Shown in pieces: positions 1 to 8,078 of a stretch of 64,000 bases of DNA (its first letter is position 1; each line of letters begins with the position of its first letter). Source of the stretch: Paenibacillus taihuensis (GTDB taxonomy: Bacteria; Bacillota; Bacilli; Paenibacillales; Paenibacillaceae); the NCBI RefSeq assembly GCF_003386535.1, contig NZ_QTTN01000005.1, forward strand, positions 105,268 to 169,267. The letters run 5' to 3'. The position numbers and the translations under genes were made by a program. A model generated the notes under the pieces. That model was not told where the DNA came from, ran no database searches, and saw only the letters and a list, made by a program, of their open reading frames with translations.

Positions 1-36
1 CCACCTATAGAGGGTGGGAGGTTTTGCTTCAATACA

Positions 37-1770
37 TTACAGCCCGCGCACCGCAGGGACGCGCGCTTCGACGAGCTCGCGGATCGCTTGCGGCGAGTCG
101 AGGTCTAGCGCCTCGGCAGCTAGCGCCGCCATCTCCTGCTTGCTCAGCTGGCGGATCAGCGCCCGCGCTTCGAGCACCGCGTTCGCGCTCATGCTGAACT
201 CCTGCAGGCCTAAGCCCAGCAGGAGCGGCACCGCATGCGGCTGGCCGGCCATTTCGCCGCACATGCCGACCCACTTGCCTTCGGCCTCGGCTGCGCGGAT
301 GACGCGCTCGATAAGCCGCAGCACAGCCGGCTGCATCGGATCGCCGAGCGCGGTCAGCTTCTCGTTCATCCGATCGGCCGCCATCGTATACTGCGTCAGA
401 TCGTTCGTGCCGATGCTGAAGAAGTCGACCTCCCGCGCGAAGCGGTCGGCCATCATCGCAGCACCGGGTACCTCGATCATAATGCCGACTTCGACGTTAT
501 CGCCGACGGCCACGCCCTCGGCAATCAACTCTTCGCGGCATTCCAACAACAATGCCTTCGCTGCGCGGAACTCCGCCAGCGTCGCGATCATCGGGAACAT
601 CACCTTCACGTTCCCGTGGGCGCTCGCCCGCAAGATCGCGCGAAGCTGCGTTTTGAACAGATCATGCCGGTCGAGCGAAATCCGGATCGCCCGGTAGCCG
701 AGGAACGGATTGTCCTCCTTCGGCAGATCGAGCAGCGGCAGCTCCTTGTCGCCGCCGATATCCATCGTGCGGATGACAAGCGGAGCGCCTGGCTTGAACG
801 CCTCCGCCGCCCGTACATAGGCGGCGAACTGATCCTCTTCACTTGGCAGCGTGTCGCGGCCCATGTACAAGAACTCGGTGCGGAACAGGCCGACGCCTTC
901 CGCGCCGGCAGCCCGTGCGCCCGCCGCATCGTCCGGGGAGCCGATATTGGCGACTAGCTCCACATGCACGCCGTCGGCGGATACCGACTTGGCCTCCAGC
1001 AGCGCGCCGAGCTTCTCGCGGCGCGCCTCAAGCGCTTGCTGCTTCGCGCGATATTCCTCCGCAAGCGCAGCATCCGGGTCAATGAACAGCTCGCCCGTGG
1101 AGCCGTTCACGATGAGCAGCTGCCCGTTCTTGATCGAATCGAGCTCGCGGCCCATGCCGACGATCGCGGGGAAGCCCGACGCCCGCGCAATAATCGCGGA
1201 GTGCGACGTGCGTCCGCCGATCATCGTGACGAAGCCGGCGACGGCGCTCTTGTTCAGCTGCGCTGTATCGGACGGCGTCAAATCCGCCGTCACGAGCACG
1301 ACCGGGCCGCCGCTGACCGACGACGGAACGCCCGTCCGCCCGGTCAGCTGCCCGAGAACGCGACCGCATACGTCGCGGATGTCTGCTGCGCGCTCGCGCA
1401 AATACTCATCATCGAGGCTCTCGAACATCGCCGCGATTTCGTCCCTTGCTGCCGCAATGGCTGCAGCAGCAGGCCTCCGCTCATTCGAGACGAGCTCTTG
1501 TGCGCGGCCAATCAGCTCCTCATCTTCGAGCAGCAGCAGATGGCCTTCGAAAATCTCCGTCTCATTCGTCCGTCCTTCAGCCGCCATCCGGTCGCGCAGC
1601 CCGCTAAGATCCGCGATGCTGGCAGCAACGGCTTCTTCGAGCCGCTTCTTCTCGCCATCTACAGCCGCAGCATCGATCGAAGCGGGAAGGGCTGCCTCGT
1701 CAAGTTGTTCAATGACCCAAGCCGGGCCGATCGCGATGCCGGATGAAGCGGCAATACCGCTCAGCTTCAT
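37..1770 (-). CDS. ptsI: PTS enzyme I (phosphoenolpyruvate-protein phosphotransferase)
   Basis: Cytoplasmic first enzyme of the sugar phosphotransferase system; it moves phosphate from PEP to HPr. The 577 residues are the usual family length. The phosphorylatable histidine is His190 in GGRTSHSAIIAR, and the C-terminal PEP-binding barrel shows the FSIGTNDLTQY and GMCGEMAG motifs. The start ATG overlaps the ptsH stop by four bases (ATGA), so translation is coupled and this is the last gene of the operon. The first 18 bases of the window contain a small CCACC/GGTGG inverted repeat that may be part of its terminator, but the rest lies outside. Identification is certain from sequence motifs. Confidence 0.97.
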   Translation of the reverse strand: MKLSGIAASSGIAIGPAWVIEQLDEAALPASIDAAAVDGEKKRLEEAVAASIADLSGLRDRMAAEGRTNETEIFEGHLLLLEDEELIGRAQELVSNERRPAAAAIAAARDEIAAMFESLDDEYLRERAADIRDVCGRVLGQLTGRTGVPSSVSGGPVVLVTADLTPSDTAQLNKSAVAGFVTMIGGRTSHSAIIARASGFPAIVGMGRELDSIKNGQLLIVNGSTGELFIDPDAALAEEYRAKQQALEARREKLGALLEAKSVSADGVHVELVANIGSPDDAAGARAAGAEGVGLFRTEFLYMGRDTLPSEEDQFAAYVRAAEAFKPGAPLVIRTMDIGGDKELPLLDLPKEDNPFLGYRAIRISLDRHDLFKTQLRAILRASAHGNVKVMFPMIATLAEFRAAKALLLECREELIAEGVAVGDNVEVGIMIEVPGAAMMADRFAREVDFFSIGTNDLTQYTMAADRMNEKLTALGDPMQPAVLRLIERVIRAAEAEGKWVGMCGEMAGQPHAVPLLLGLGLQEFSMSANAVLEARALIRQLSKQEMAALAAEALDLDSPQAIRELVEARVPAVRGL

Positions 1771-2027
1771 TTCGAGCGCTCCGCGAGGATGGCGCCGATT
1801 TCCTGCTGCGCCGCTTCCGCTTGATCGCCTTCCGTGATTAGCGTTACGCTGTCGCCGTGCTTCGCGCCGAGCGTCAGCACGTTAACCAGACTTTTTGCGC
1901 CTACGCGCTTGCCGTCTTTCTCCAGGAATACTTCTGTGCCCGCATATTTCTTAACCGCTTCAACGATCAGTTTCGCAGGGCGAACGTGAATGCCGAGCTC
2001 GCTGCCAATTGTGTACGTTTGTTCCAT
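1767..2027 (-). CDS. ptsH: PTS phosphocarrier protein HPr
   Basis: Small 86-residue phosphocarrier between enzyme I and the sugar-specific IIA domains. The catalytic histidine is His14 in GIHVRPAK, and the regulatory serine is Ser46 in AKSLVNVLTL, the site used by HPr kinase in Bacillota for CcpA-mediated catabolite control. The residues after Ser46 are Leu-Val-Asn rather than the more common Ile-Met-Gly. A good GAGGAGG ribosome site precedes the ATG. A 136-base gap separates it from the permease gene; just after that gene's stop the gap carries short direct copies of TTGATGCAAAA on the coding strand. Confidence 0.97.
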   Translation of the reverse strand: MEQTYTIGSELGIHVRPAKLIVEAVKKYAGTEVFLEKDGKRVGAKSLVNVLTLGAKHGDSVTLITEGDQAEAAQQEIGAILAERSK

Positions 2028-2163
2028 AAGTAGGTTCCTCCTCGAACGCTCTATCCGTAATGTATAGAAGCGCGGAGAGCGCAGCCCATATATAGCTGAC
2101 TCCCTCGCGCCAATTGGTCCAAAAAATCATTCCATCTTTTTGCATCAACTTTTGCATCAATGG

Positions 2164-3639
2164 CTACATCAATTTCTTAATGTCGTCCTTCAACCGCTCG
2201 GACTGCGTACCGAATATAACTTGTACCGCGCCGGAGCCGAGACGCATAACGCCGGAAGCGCCAAGCGCCTTAAGCGCTGCATCATTGACAGCCTTCTCGT
2301 CTTTCACGACAAGGCGAAGACGCGTAATACATGCATCGATACCGACGATGTTGTCCGAACCGCCGATGTTTTCGAGCACGCGCGCAGCTTTATCGTTGCC
2401 GCCGGCAACGCCTGCCTTTCCAACTCCGCCAGTGCGCTGCTCCGGCGTTGTGCCGACAAGCGCATCATCGTCTTCACGGCCAGGCGTCTTCAGGTTGAAC
2501 TTCACGATCACGAAGCGGAACAGGAAGTAGTACACAACCGCGAAGATAAGACCGATCGGAATGAGCAGCAGCGGCTTCGTCGCCAGCGGGTAGTTGACCA
2601 GATAGTCGATTAAGCCTGCGGAGAAACCGAAGCCATGCTTAATGCCGAGCGTATAGGTGATATAGCCGGAAAGGCCTGTCAATACAGCATGGATAGCGTA
2701 CAGACCTGGAGCTACGAACATAAATGCGAATTCGAGCGGCTCCGTAATACCGGTCAGGAACGAAGCGATAGCTGCGCCGACGAATACGGAAGCAATGGCT
2801 TTGCGCTTCTCAGGGTGTGCGGATCGAATAATCGCCAGCGCACCCGCTGGAAGGGCGAACATCATGATCGGGAAGAAGCCTGTCATGAACATGCCCGCTG
2901 TTTTGTCCCCGGCGAAGAAACGCGTCAAGTCGCCGTGAACGACTTTGCCCGCCGCATCCGTAAAGCTGCCGATTTGGAACCATGCGATCGAGTTCAGAAT
3001 GTGGTGCAGACCGAATGGAATGAGCAGCCGGTTCGCTGTCATGAAGATGGCCGAGCCAATGCCGCCAAGGTCTACGACCCATGTACCGAAATCATCAAGC
3101 ACGTTCTGGACCGGACCCCAGATGAGACCGAAGATGAGACCGATAATAACCATCGCAAGCGATGTAATGATAGGGACGAATCGTTTGCCCGAGAAGAAAC
3201 CGAGCCAATCCGGAAGCTTGATATTATGATAACGATTATAGAAGAAAGCCGCGAACATACCTGCGATGATACCGCCAAGTACGCCCATATCGAGCTTCGC
3301 GTCTTTGCCGACAAAGTCCGCGAATGCTAGAGGTACTTTTGCCAAAACATTCGTCAATACCAAGTAAGCGAGCACGGCAGCGAGTGCTGCTACAGCATCG
3401 CCGGCGAGGCCGATCGCCACGCCGACTGCGAATAGCAGCGGCAGGTTATCGAAGATCGCGCCGCCGCCTGCGGCGAGGAATGGCGCTACATATTGGTTCA
3501 GCCAGCCGCCGAATCCTTCGCCAAAATGAAAATCAGTGACGTAGTTGATGTTACCGAACCGCAGCAGAATTGACAGCGCTGGGAGGACGGCAACGGGAAG
3601 CATAAGCGCTTTCCCGATTCTTTGCAAAAATGCTAACAT
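2164..3639 (-). CDS. PTS sugar permease EIICB, N-acetylglucosamine (NagE/NagP) type
   Basis: Membrane sugar transporter of the glucose/N-acetylglucosamine PTS family, 491 residues: an EIIC permease domain (about 1-390, many hydrophobic segments) followed by an EIIB domain whose phosphorylated cysteine is Cys437 in GIDACITRLR. There is no IIA domain; that is supplied by the next gene upstream (crr-like). Several stretches resemble NagE more than PtsG as I recall these families: AGGGAIFDNLPLLFAVG, IKLPDWLGFF, NSIAWFQIG, FNLKTPGRE. The regulator at the head of the operon, however, is of the GlcT type. Substrate could be GlcNAc, glucose or both; the sequence alone does not decide. Confidence 0.9.
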   Translation of the reverse strand: MLAFLQRIGKALMLPVAVLPALSILLRFGNINYVTDFHFGEGFGGWLNQYVAPFLAAGGGAIFDNLPLLFAVGVAIGLAGDAVAALAAVLAYLVLTNVLAKVPLAFADFVGKDAKLDMGVLGGIIAGMFAAFFYNRYHNIKLPDWLGFFSGKRFVPIITSLAMVIIGLIFGLIWGPVQNVLDDFGTWVVDLGGIGSAIFMTANRLLIPFGLHHILNSIAWFQIGSFTDAAGKVVHGDLTRFFAGDKTAGMFMTGFFPIMMFALPAGALAIIRSAHPEKRKAIASVFVGAAIASFLTGITEPLEFAFMFVAPGLYAIHAVLTGLSGYITYTLGIKHGFGFSAGLIDYLVNYPLATKPLLLIPIGLIFAVVYYFLFRFVIVKFNLKTPGREDDDALVGTTPEQRTGGVGKAGVAGGNDKAARVLENIGGSDNIVGIDACITRLRLVVKDEKAVNDAALKALGASGVMRLGSGAVQVIFGTQSERLKDDIKKLM

Positions 3640-3684
3640 GTCTTCTCAATCCCTTCTTAGATGTAGTTGTGTGAGACCATAACG

Positions 3685-4173
3685 CTATGCAAGCACCGCG
3701 CGAATGACGGTTGTGTCGCCGGCTTTAACGTCTCCGAAGAAATTTTCCATCTCCGCAACCGTCTCGCCGTTTGCGATAATGACCGGTGTAATGACCGGAT
3801 AGCCCGCCGCTTTGATTTTGTCGATATCGAACTCGATCAGCGTTTGGCCGGCTTTGACCGTGTCGCCTGTCTGGACATGGCCAGTGAAGCCTTCGCCTTG
3901 CATCGCTACCGTATTGATTCCGATATGGGCAAGTACCTGTAAGCCTGACTCATGCTCGATGATAACGGCGTGATTGGTATGGATGACATGTGCGATCACG
4001 CCGTCAAAAGGTGCGATCAGCTTGCCGACAGTCGGCTCGATTGCAACGCCGTCGCCCATATGCTTGCCGGCGAACGCTTCATCCGGCACTTCTGTGAGCT
4101 CCACGGCTTTGCCTGTGAGAGGGGAGACGATTTCGAGCGTTGCCTTCTTCGATTTGAACAGTTTGCCTAGCAT
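3685..4173 (-). CDS. crr: PTS IIA component, glucose/GlcNAc family (Crr-like)
   Basis: Stand-alone 162-residue EIIA of the glucose superfamily that takes phosphate from HPr and passes it to the EIIB cysteine. The active-site histidine is His83 in LAHIGINTV, and the second conserved histidine is His68 in HTNHAVIIEHESG. It lies between the antiterminator gene (14 bases away) and the EIICB gene, so it serves this permease; like other free IIAs it might also serve further permeases. An AAGGAG ribosome site precedes the ATG. Confidence 0.93.
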   Translation of the reverse strand: MLGKLFKSKKATLEIVSPLTGKAVELTEVPDEAFAGKHMGDGVAIEPTVGKLIAPFDGVIAHVIHTNHAVIIEHESGLQVLAHIGINTVAMQGEGFTGHVQTGDTVKAGQTLIEFDIDKIKAAGYPVITPVIIANGETVAEMENFFGDVKAGDTTVIRAVLA

Positions 4174-4187
4174 AATTCCTTCACTCC

Positions 4188-5057
4188 TTAAACGGGATGA
4201 TGTTGATCTAGCCCTTGGAAAAAGCGGTACAACTCGATAGCTATGTAGCCGACCTCTTCATCAGGTACTTCTGTGCCTAGCCGCTCTGCGATCAGAGCCG
4301 ACAGGTCTTGCGCAAGTGCAAAGTCCCCTTTGAACTTCTTTCGAAGCTCCGGCAGAAGCGGATTCGCCATGTGCTTCCCTTGGCTAATGCGCTCGACCGT
4401 ATACCGCAAGTCGGTTACGAGCCGGCGGTAGTCCATGCTGTCCCGGGAAATTGCGATTCCTTGAAGCGCTTCGATCCGCTCGACAAGCTCTGTCACCACA
4501 TTCGAGAATTTGGCGAGCTCCCAAGCCGCAACATTCGTTAGCGCCGAATGGACATGGTAGGTGAGGAATCCGATCTCATCCTCCGGCAGATCCACGCCGA
4601 ACGTCTCCTGAATCTTCGCAGCCGCCCGGCCTGCCGCTTCATATTCCGCGGGGAACCACAGCTTCGTCTCCTGGAGAAAAGGATTCACGATCTCCATGCC
4701 GTTCTGAAGCCGATAGAGGACGAACTGAATATGGCTTGGCAGCGAGTAATACACTTTGTTATTCAGCGGCCCGCCGAACCTCTCTTCGATGTCGGCGAGA
4801 ATCGCTTCCGTAATGCGGATGACTTCAGGATCGGCTTCTTCCATCATGGCGTGGTAATGCTTCATTTGCTTCGGATCATCCAGGCGGAACCGTTTCTCGA
4901 TCCGCTTGTCGTCCTCGGCCAGAAGCTCGCCCGATTTGATGCCGAACCCGATGCCCTTCCCCATGAGCACATACTCCATGCCCTGTGTATCCGATTGCGC
5001 CAAAATAACGTTGTTGCCGATGACGCGGTCAACTCGAAGCAGCGATTCTTTCTTCAT
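4188..5057 (-). CDS. glcT: BglG/GlcT-type transcriptional antiterminator
   Basis: RNA-binding antiterminator of 289 residues. The N-terminal CAT RNA-binding domain (about 1-58, start MKKESLLRVDRVIGNN) is followed by two PTS regulation domains. PRD1 (about 70-175) keeps both conserved histidines, His109 (LPSHIQFVLYR) and His168 (GFLTYHVH). In PRD2 (about 180-280) the matching positions are Asp216 (RRLVTDLRY) and Glu275 (GYIAIELYR). I chose the ATG at 5057 because the CAT domain begins there and an AGGTG-like site precedes it; an in-frame extension to 5153 would run through the leader terminator. It probably controls its own operon, because a RAT/terminator pair lies just upstream. Confidence 0.93.
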   Translation of the reverse strand: MKKESLLRVDRVIGNNVILAQSDTQGMEYVLMGKGIGFGIKSGELLAEDDKRIEKRFRLDDPKQMKHYHAMMEEADPEVIRITEAILADIEERFGGPLNNKVYYSLPSHIQFVLYRLQNGMEIVNPFLQETKLWFPAEYEAAGRAAAKIQETFGVDLPEDEIGFLTYHVHSALTNVAAWELAKFSNVVTELVERIEALQGIAISRDSMDYRRLVTDLRYTVERISQGKHMANPLLPELRKKFKGDFALAQDLSALIAERLGTEVPDEEVGYIAIELYRFFQGLDQHHPV

Positions 5058-5102
5058 GCCGAAACATACACCTCGCACCTGCTTAGTATGGCAATTGGGA
5101 AC

Positions 5103-5177
5103 AAAAAAGAGCCAAGAAAAATTCCGCTGGCAGCAGAAAATTTCTTGGCTCATGCCCTCATGTTAAGGTAACACGCC
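5103..5177 (-). promoter_or_regulatory. RAT antiterminator overlapping a leader terminator (GlcT target)
   Basis: On the minus strand, 5177-5147 reads GG-C-GUGUUACC...GGGCAUGA-GCC. This matches the layout of the ribonucleic antiterminators bound by BglG/LicT/GlcT proteins: a short stem with the conserved UGUUAC and GGCA asymmetric loops. Its last five bases (GAGCC, 5151-5147) are also the start of a strong terminator: arms GAGCCAAGAAA (5151-5141) and TTTCTTGGCTC (5119-5109), followed by six U. The two structures are mutually exclusive. Because this sits ahead of glcT, the operon should be controlled by its own first product. Confidence 0.85.
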
Positions 5178-5202
5178 AATTCATATGGGAAATACGTCCC
5201 TC

Positions 5203-5231
5203 ATCATAACGTAAGGAAGCGTTTTCGTCAA
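5203..5231 (-). promoter_or_regulatory. Promoter of the glcT-crr-nagE-ptsHI operon
   Basis: On the minus strand a TTGACG box (5231-5226) is followed after exactly 17 bases by TATGAT (5208-5203). Transcription would begin near 5196 and enter the RAT/terminator leader after about 20 bases. Confidence 0.8.
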
Positions 5232-5326
5232 ATGGTGAAAAACGCTTAATTTCTGGATGCGAAATCTGTGTTCAAGACTGCGTGATATAATGGTTACAGC
5301 GATTTGCAGGTATGGAAGGGGGAACC

Positions 5327-5956
5327 ATGATGATGCTGGCGGGAGCGGATGTGCACGGTATTATTTTGGCGGGCGGACAGAGCAGAAGAATGGGGACGGA
5401 TAAGGCGTTATTGCCGGTTGGGGAAAAGGTGCTGCTGCGCATCATCGCCGATGGGATGCGCCTTGCTGGAATTGGTGGAACCATCATCGTTGCAGCAGGA
5501 GATGGAGAGCGGGAGGAGACTTATCAGCAAGCGCTAATTGGTGTTCGAGGACCGATAGAATTTGTTCGTGACACGTATGTGGATAGCGGACCATTGGCGG
5601 GGCTGCATGCTTCATTATCCGAAATTCCGGGACAAGCTTATGCCTTCGTTATGGCTTGCGATATGCCTGTATTGTCGGAGTCGCTGCTCGGTCGAATGCT
5701 TGCTTCTGCCTCTTTTTCAGATGATTGTCCGGACGTCATTCGCACAACGTTGAATCAACCTTTTCACGCGCTTTATCATACAGGAGTGGTTAATCGTCTG
5801 CAGCAGCTTCTAGAGCAGCGCGATCTTCGCGTTATGTCATTCCTGAATGGTCTATCTGCTCGGAGTCTTTCGCCAACGCCTGAAGAGGCTTCGGCATTCA
5901 TCAACCTGAATACACCTGAGCTATATGCCCAGTATATTGCTCAGCATCGTCTCTAA
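5327..5956 (+). CDS. mobA: Molybdenum cofactor guanylyltransferase MobA
   Basis: Cytoplasmic enzyme that adds GMP to molybdopterin. The nucleotide-binding signature GIILAGGQSRRMGTDKALL is near the N-terminus, and VMACDMPVLS carries the metal-binding aspartate. The usual MobA length is about 195-210; this start gives 209. I prefer the ATG at 5327 (first of three consecutive ATG codons) because GGAAGGGGG lies just upstream; an in-frame ATG at 5312 has no good site. An extended -10 (TGATATAAT, 5283-5291) lies upstream, divergent from the PTS operon. No other molybdopterin gene is adjacent, but a Mo-enzyme gene is at 18955. Confidence 0.93.
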   Translation: MMMLAGADVHGIILAGGQSRRMGTDKALLPVGEKVLLRIIADGMRLAGIGGTIIVAAGDGEREETYQQALIGVRGPIEFVRDTYVDSGPLAGLHASLSEIPGQAYAFVMACDMPVLSESLLGRMLASASFSDDCPDVIRTTLNQPFHALYHTGVVNRLQQLLEQRDLRVMSFLNGLSARSLSPTPEEASAFINLNTPELYAQYIAQHRL

Positions 5957-6256
5957 CCGAATGGGCGGGGCACGTTCTCCCTCTTTTCCTCTGCCCGCTC
6001 GGTTTCCGGCAACTTCGTCACCTTTTCCGTCGATCTGCTCCATTTCTCCACTCTACCTGCTACTTATCTCCCTTAGTCCGTCGTTCTTCGTCACTCTCAG
6101 CCAAATTGTAACGATATATGACATCCCCTCCCTCTTTTTGTCGCCTTTTCCGGCTGTTTATCACCAGTATCTGGAACAATTCTCTGACGCTACATCAGTA
6201 TCCCTCATTATGTGATAAAAACTTACAAATCACTTGTCGTGTTATGTCTGTGTAAG

Positions 6257-6301
6257 TTGTAGTGAACCGTTGAAAAAATTATAATCAAGTCATTAAAGGA
6301 G
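6257..6301 (+). promoter_or_regulatory. Promoter and ribosome site of the AlkD-like gene
   Basis: TTGTAG (6257-6262) and TATAAT (6280-6285) are 17 bases apart, and AAAGGAGG follows at 6295-6302. The rest of the 5957-6311 gap is pyrimidine-rich and I see no gene in it. Confidence 0.7.
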
Positions 6302-6311
6302 GCTGGAATGG

Positions 6312-7010
6312 ATGAGTGCACGTACATCGGCGGCGGTATCGCCGTCTTATTGTAAAGACATAGAAGCGCTATTGCGCAGCCATGCTAACGGAGAGGCTGC
6401 TGAAGCGATGTCGGCATATATGCGCGGGTTGTTTCCTTTCCTCGGGATACGGACGCCGGAGCGGACTTCGCTTACGAAGCAGTTCATGAAGGAAAACGGA
6501 GTTCCGTCCGGTGAGGAACTGGAGAAGGTTGTTCGCGAGCTGTGGGCGATGCCGGAGCGGGAGTTCCACTATACGGCAATGATGTTAATGGAGAAACGGA
6601 AAAAGGACTTGCGGCCTGAAGACGCGCCGTTACTGGAGTTTATCGTCACAACTAACTCATGGTGGGATACGGTAGACCTCATTGCCAGCCATCTGGTCGG
6701 TACGTTATTTGCGAAGCATCCGGAGATGGTGAAGCCCTATACGGAGAAGTGGATGGAAGAATCAGACAACCTGTGGCTGCGCCGTACCGCGATTCTATTC
6801 CAGCTTGGCTACAAGGCGAAGACGGATGCTCCGCTTCTGTTCGATCTGATTCGGCGCACTGCGCATGAGGAGGACTTCTTCATTCGCAAGGCGATCGGCT
6901 GGGCACTTCGGGAGTACGGCAAGACAGACGCGGTGGCGGTCAAACAGTTCGTTGCGGAGACGGAGTTGTCCCCGCTAAGCGTGCGTGAAGCGCTGAAGCA
7001 TATTGGATAA
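6312..7010 (+). CDS. alkD: AlkD-like DNA alkylation repair glycosylase
   Basis: HEAT-repeat DNA glycosylase that removes positively charged alkylated bases such as 3-methyl- and 7-methyl-purines without base flipping. The 232 residues match the B. cereus AlkD family. The signature SWWDTVDLIA (residues 116-125) holds the tryptophan and aspartate that correspond to Trp109 and Asp113 of AlkD, here Trp118 and Asp122. A C-terminal arginine/tryptophan-rich section (FIRKAIGWALREYGK) supplies the other DNA-contact tryptophan. AAAGGAGG stands 10 bases before the ATG. It is a single-gene unit. Confidence 0.9.
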   Translation: MSARTSAAVSPSYCKDIEALLRSHANGEAAEAMSAYMRGLFPFLGIRTPERTSLTKQFMKENGVPSGEELEKVVRELWAMPEREFHYTAMMLMEKRKKDLRPEDAPLLEFIVTTNSWWDTVDLIASHLVGTLFAKHPEMVKPYTEKWMEESDNLWLRRTAILFQLGYKAKTDAPLLFDLIRRTAHEEDFFIRKAIGWALREYGKTDAVAVKQFVAETELSPLSVREALKHIG

Positions 7011-7106
7011 TCCTAGGCAAAACGGCAATTGACGAGGCGCTGTTTCCGTGGTAAAGTTAATTCCAACAAAGTAAGTAGGGATTATGGGAATAAGGTGGTG
7101 CCGAAT

Positions 7107-7931
7107 ATGAATCATCCTATAACAATTAAAAGCGGCGACTTGCAATTATCGGGCGTACTGCAGTATCCTCACTGCGATCCTGAGACGAAATATGCGGCCA
7201 AATTTCCGCTTGTTATTATATGCCACGGCTTTATCGGCAATCGAATGGGAACGGACCGCCTGTTCGTAGAGGCGGCGGAACGGTTGACTCGCAGCGGCTA
7301 TCTGGTGCTGCGGTTTGACTATGGCGGCTGCGGCGAGAGCACAGGCGATTATGGCAGCGGCGGTCTTGATGAACTGATTGCGCAGACGCGCACGGTCATC
7401 GATTATGCGTCGAGCCTGGATCTCGTTGATCATGAGAGGCTGACGTTGATCGGTCATAGTCTCGGCGGCGCGGTTGCCGTGCTGACGGCAGCGCGCGACG
7501 CTCGCGTGAAGTCGCTCGTGCTATGGGCGCCAGTTGCGCATCCGTTCCTCGATATCCGCAACATTATCGGGGCGAAGGCGATACAAGAGATCGACACCAT
7601 CGGCAAAACCGATCATATGCACTATGAGCTGACGAAGCGCTTCACGGATTCGCTTGCGCAGTATCAGCCGTTGGTAGAGCTGAGCGGATACAGCGGCGAT
7701 GTACTAATCGTGCACGGAACGGCAGACATGGTGATTCCGGTCGACTATTGCTTCCTATATCAGAAGATGTTTTGGACTCGTAAGGAAGGCGGCTGCGACA
7801 AAGAAGTGATCCTGCAGGGGGATCATACTTTCTCGTCAAAAGCTTCCCGCGAGCAGTTATTCGATATCTCGCTCCGTTGGGTCGATTCCCTCGGCAAGCG
7901 GCGGAATGATTGGAGTTTGTGGACAATCTAA
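7107..7931 (+). CDS. Alpha/beta hydrolase (serine esterase, S33/BAAT-like)
   Basis: Cytoplasmic alpha/beta-hydrolase of 274 residues. The nucleophile elbow is GHSLGG, the acid is the aspartate in HGTADMVIP, and the base is the histidine in LQGDHTFSS near the end. The HGFIGN sequence forms the oxyanion region. It resembles the cinnamoyl/feruloyl esterase and acyl-peptidase branch, but the substrate is unknown. The ATG at 7107 follows AAGGTGGT; the open frame extends 26 codons further upstream without a better start. A terminator closes the gene at 7948-7984. Confidence 0.8.
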   Translation: MNHPITIKSGDLQLSGVLQYPHCDPETKYAAKFPLVIICHGFIGNRMGTDRLFVEAAERLTRSGYLVLRFDYGGCGESTGDYGSGGLDELIAQTRTVIDYASSLDLVDHERLTLIGHSLGGAVAVLTAARDARVKSLVLWAPVAHPFLDIRNIIGAKAIQEIDTIGKTDHMHYELTKRFTDSLAQYQPLVELSGYSGDVLIVHGTADMVIPVDYCFLYQKMFWTRKEGGCDKEVILQGDHTFSSKASREQLFDISLRWVDSLGKRRNDWSLWTI

Positions 7932-7947
7932 CGTTCCATGTCAGGTT

Positions 7948-7984
7948 AACCGCCTTTTCTCTTTGGGAGAGAAGGTGGTTTTTC
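7948..7984 (+). terminator. Rho-independent terminator
   Basis: Inverted repeat AACCGCCTT...AAGGTGGTT enclosing TCTC/GAGA, followed by TTTCT, directly after the hydrolase stop. Confidence 0.8.
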
Positions 7985-8078
7985 TGCATATATGGGTTCA
8001 AATAGAGGTTCTTCGGCCAATGATGAGGAAACAATAAGGAAATCACATAAGAGAACAAGGGAAGCTGGTGATTTGATT

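Noticed and set aside
1960-2160. 66-codon frame between ptsH and the permease gene
   Set aside because: It overlaps ptsH in another frame and lacks a ribosome site; its ATG codons come from the TTGATGCAAAA repeats.
5925-6215. 96-codon frame after mobA
   Set aside because: Low-complexity Ser/Pro/Leu/Phe composition from a pyrimidine-rich spacer, no ribosome site, and it starts inside mobA.
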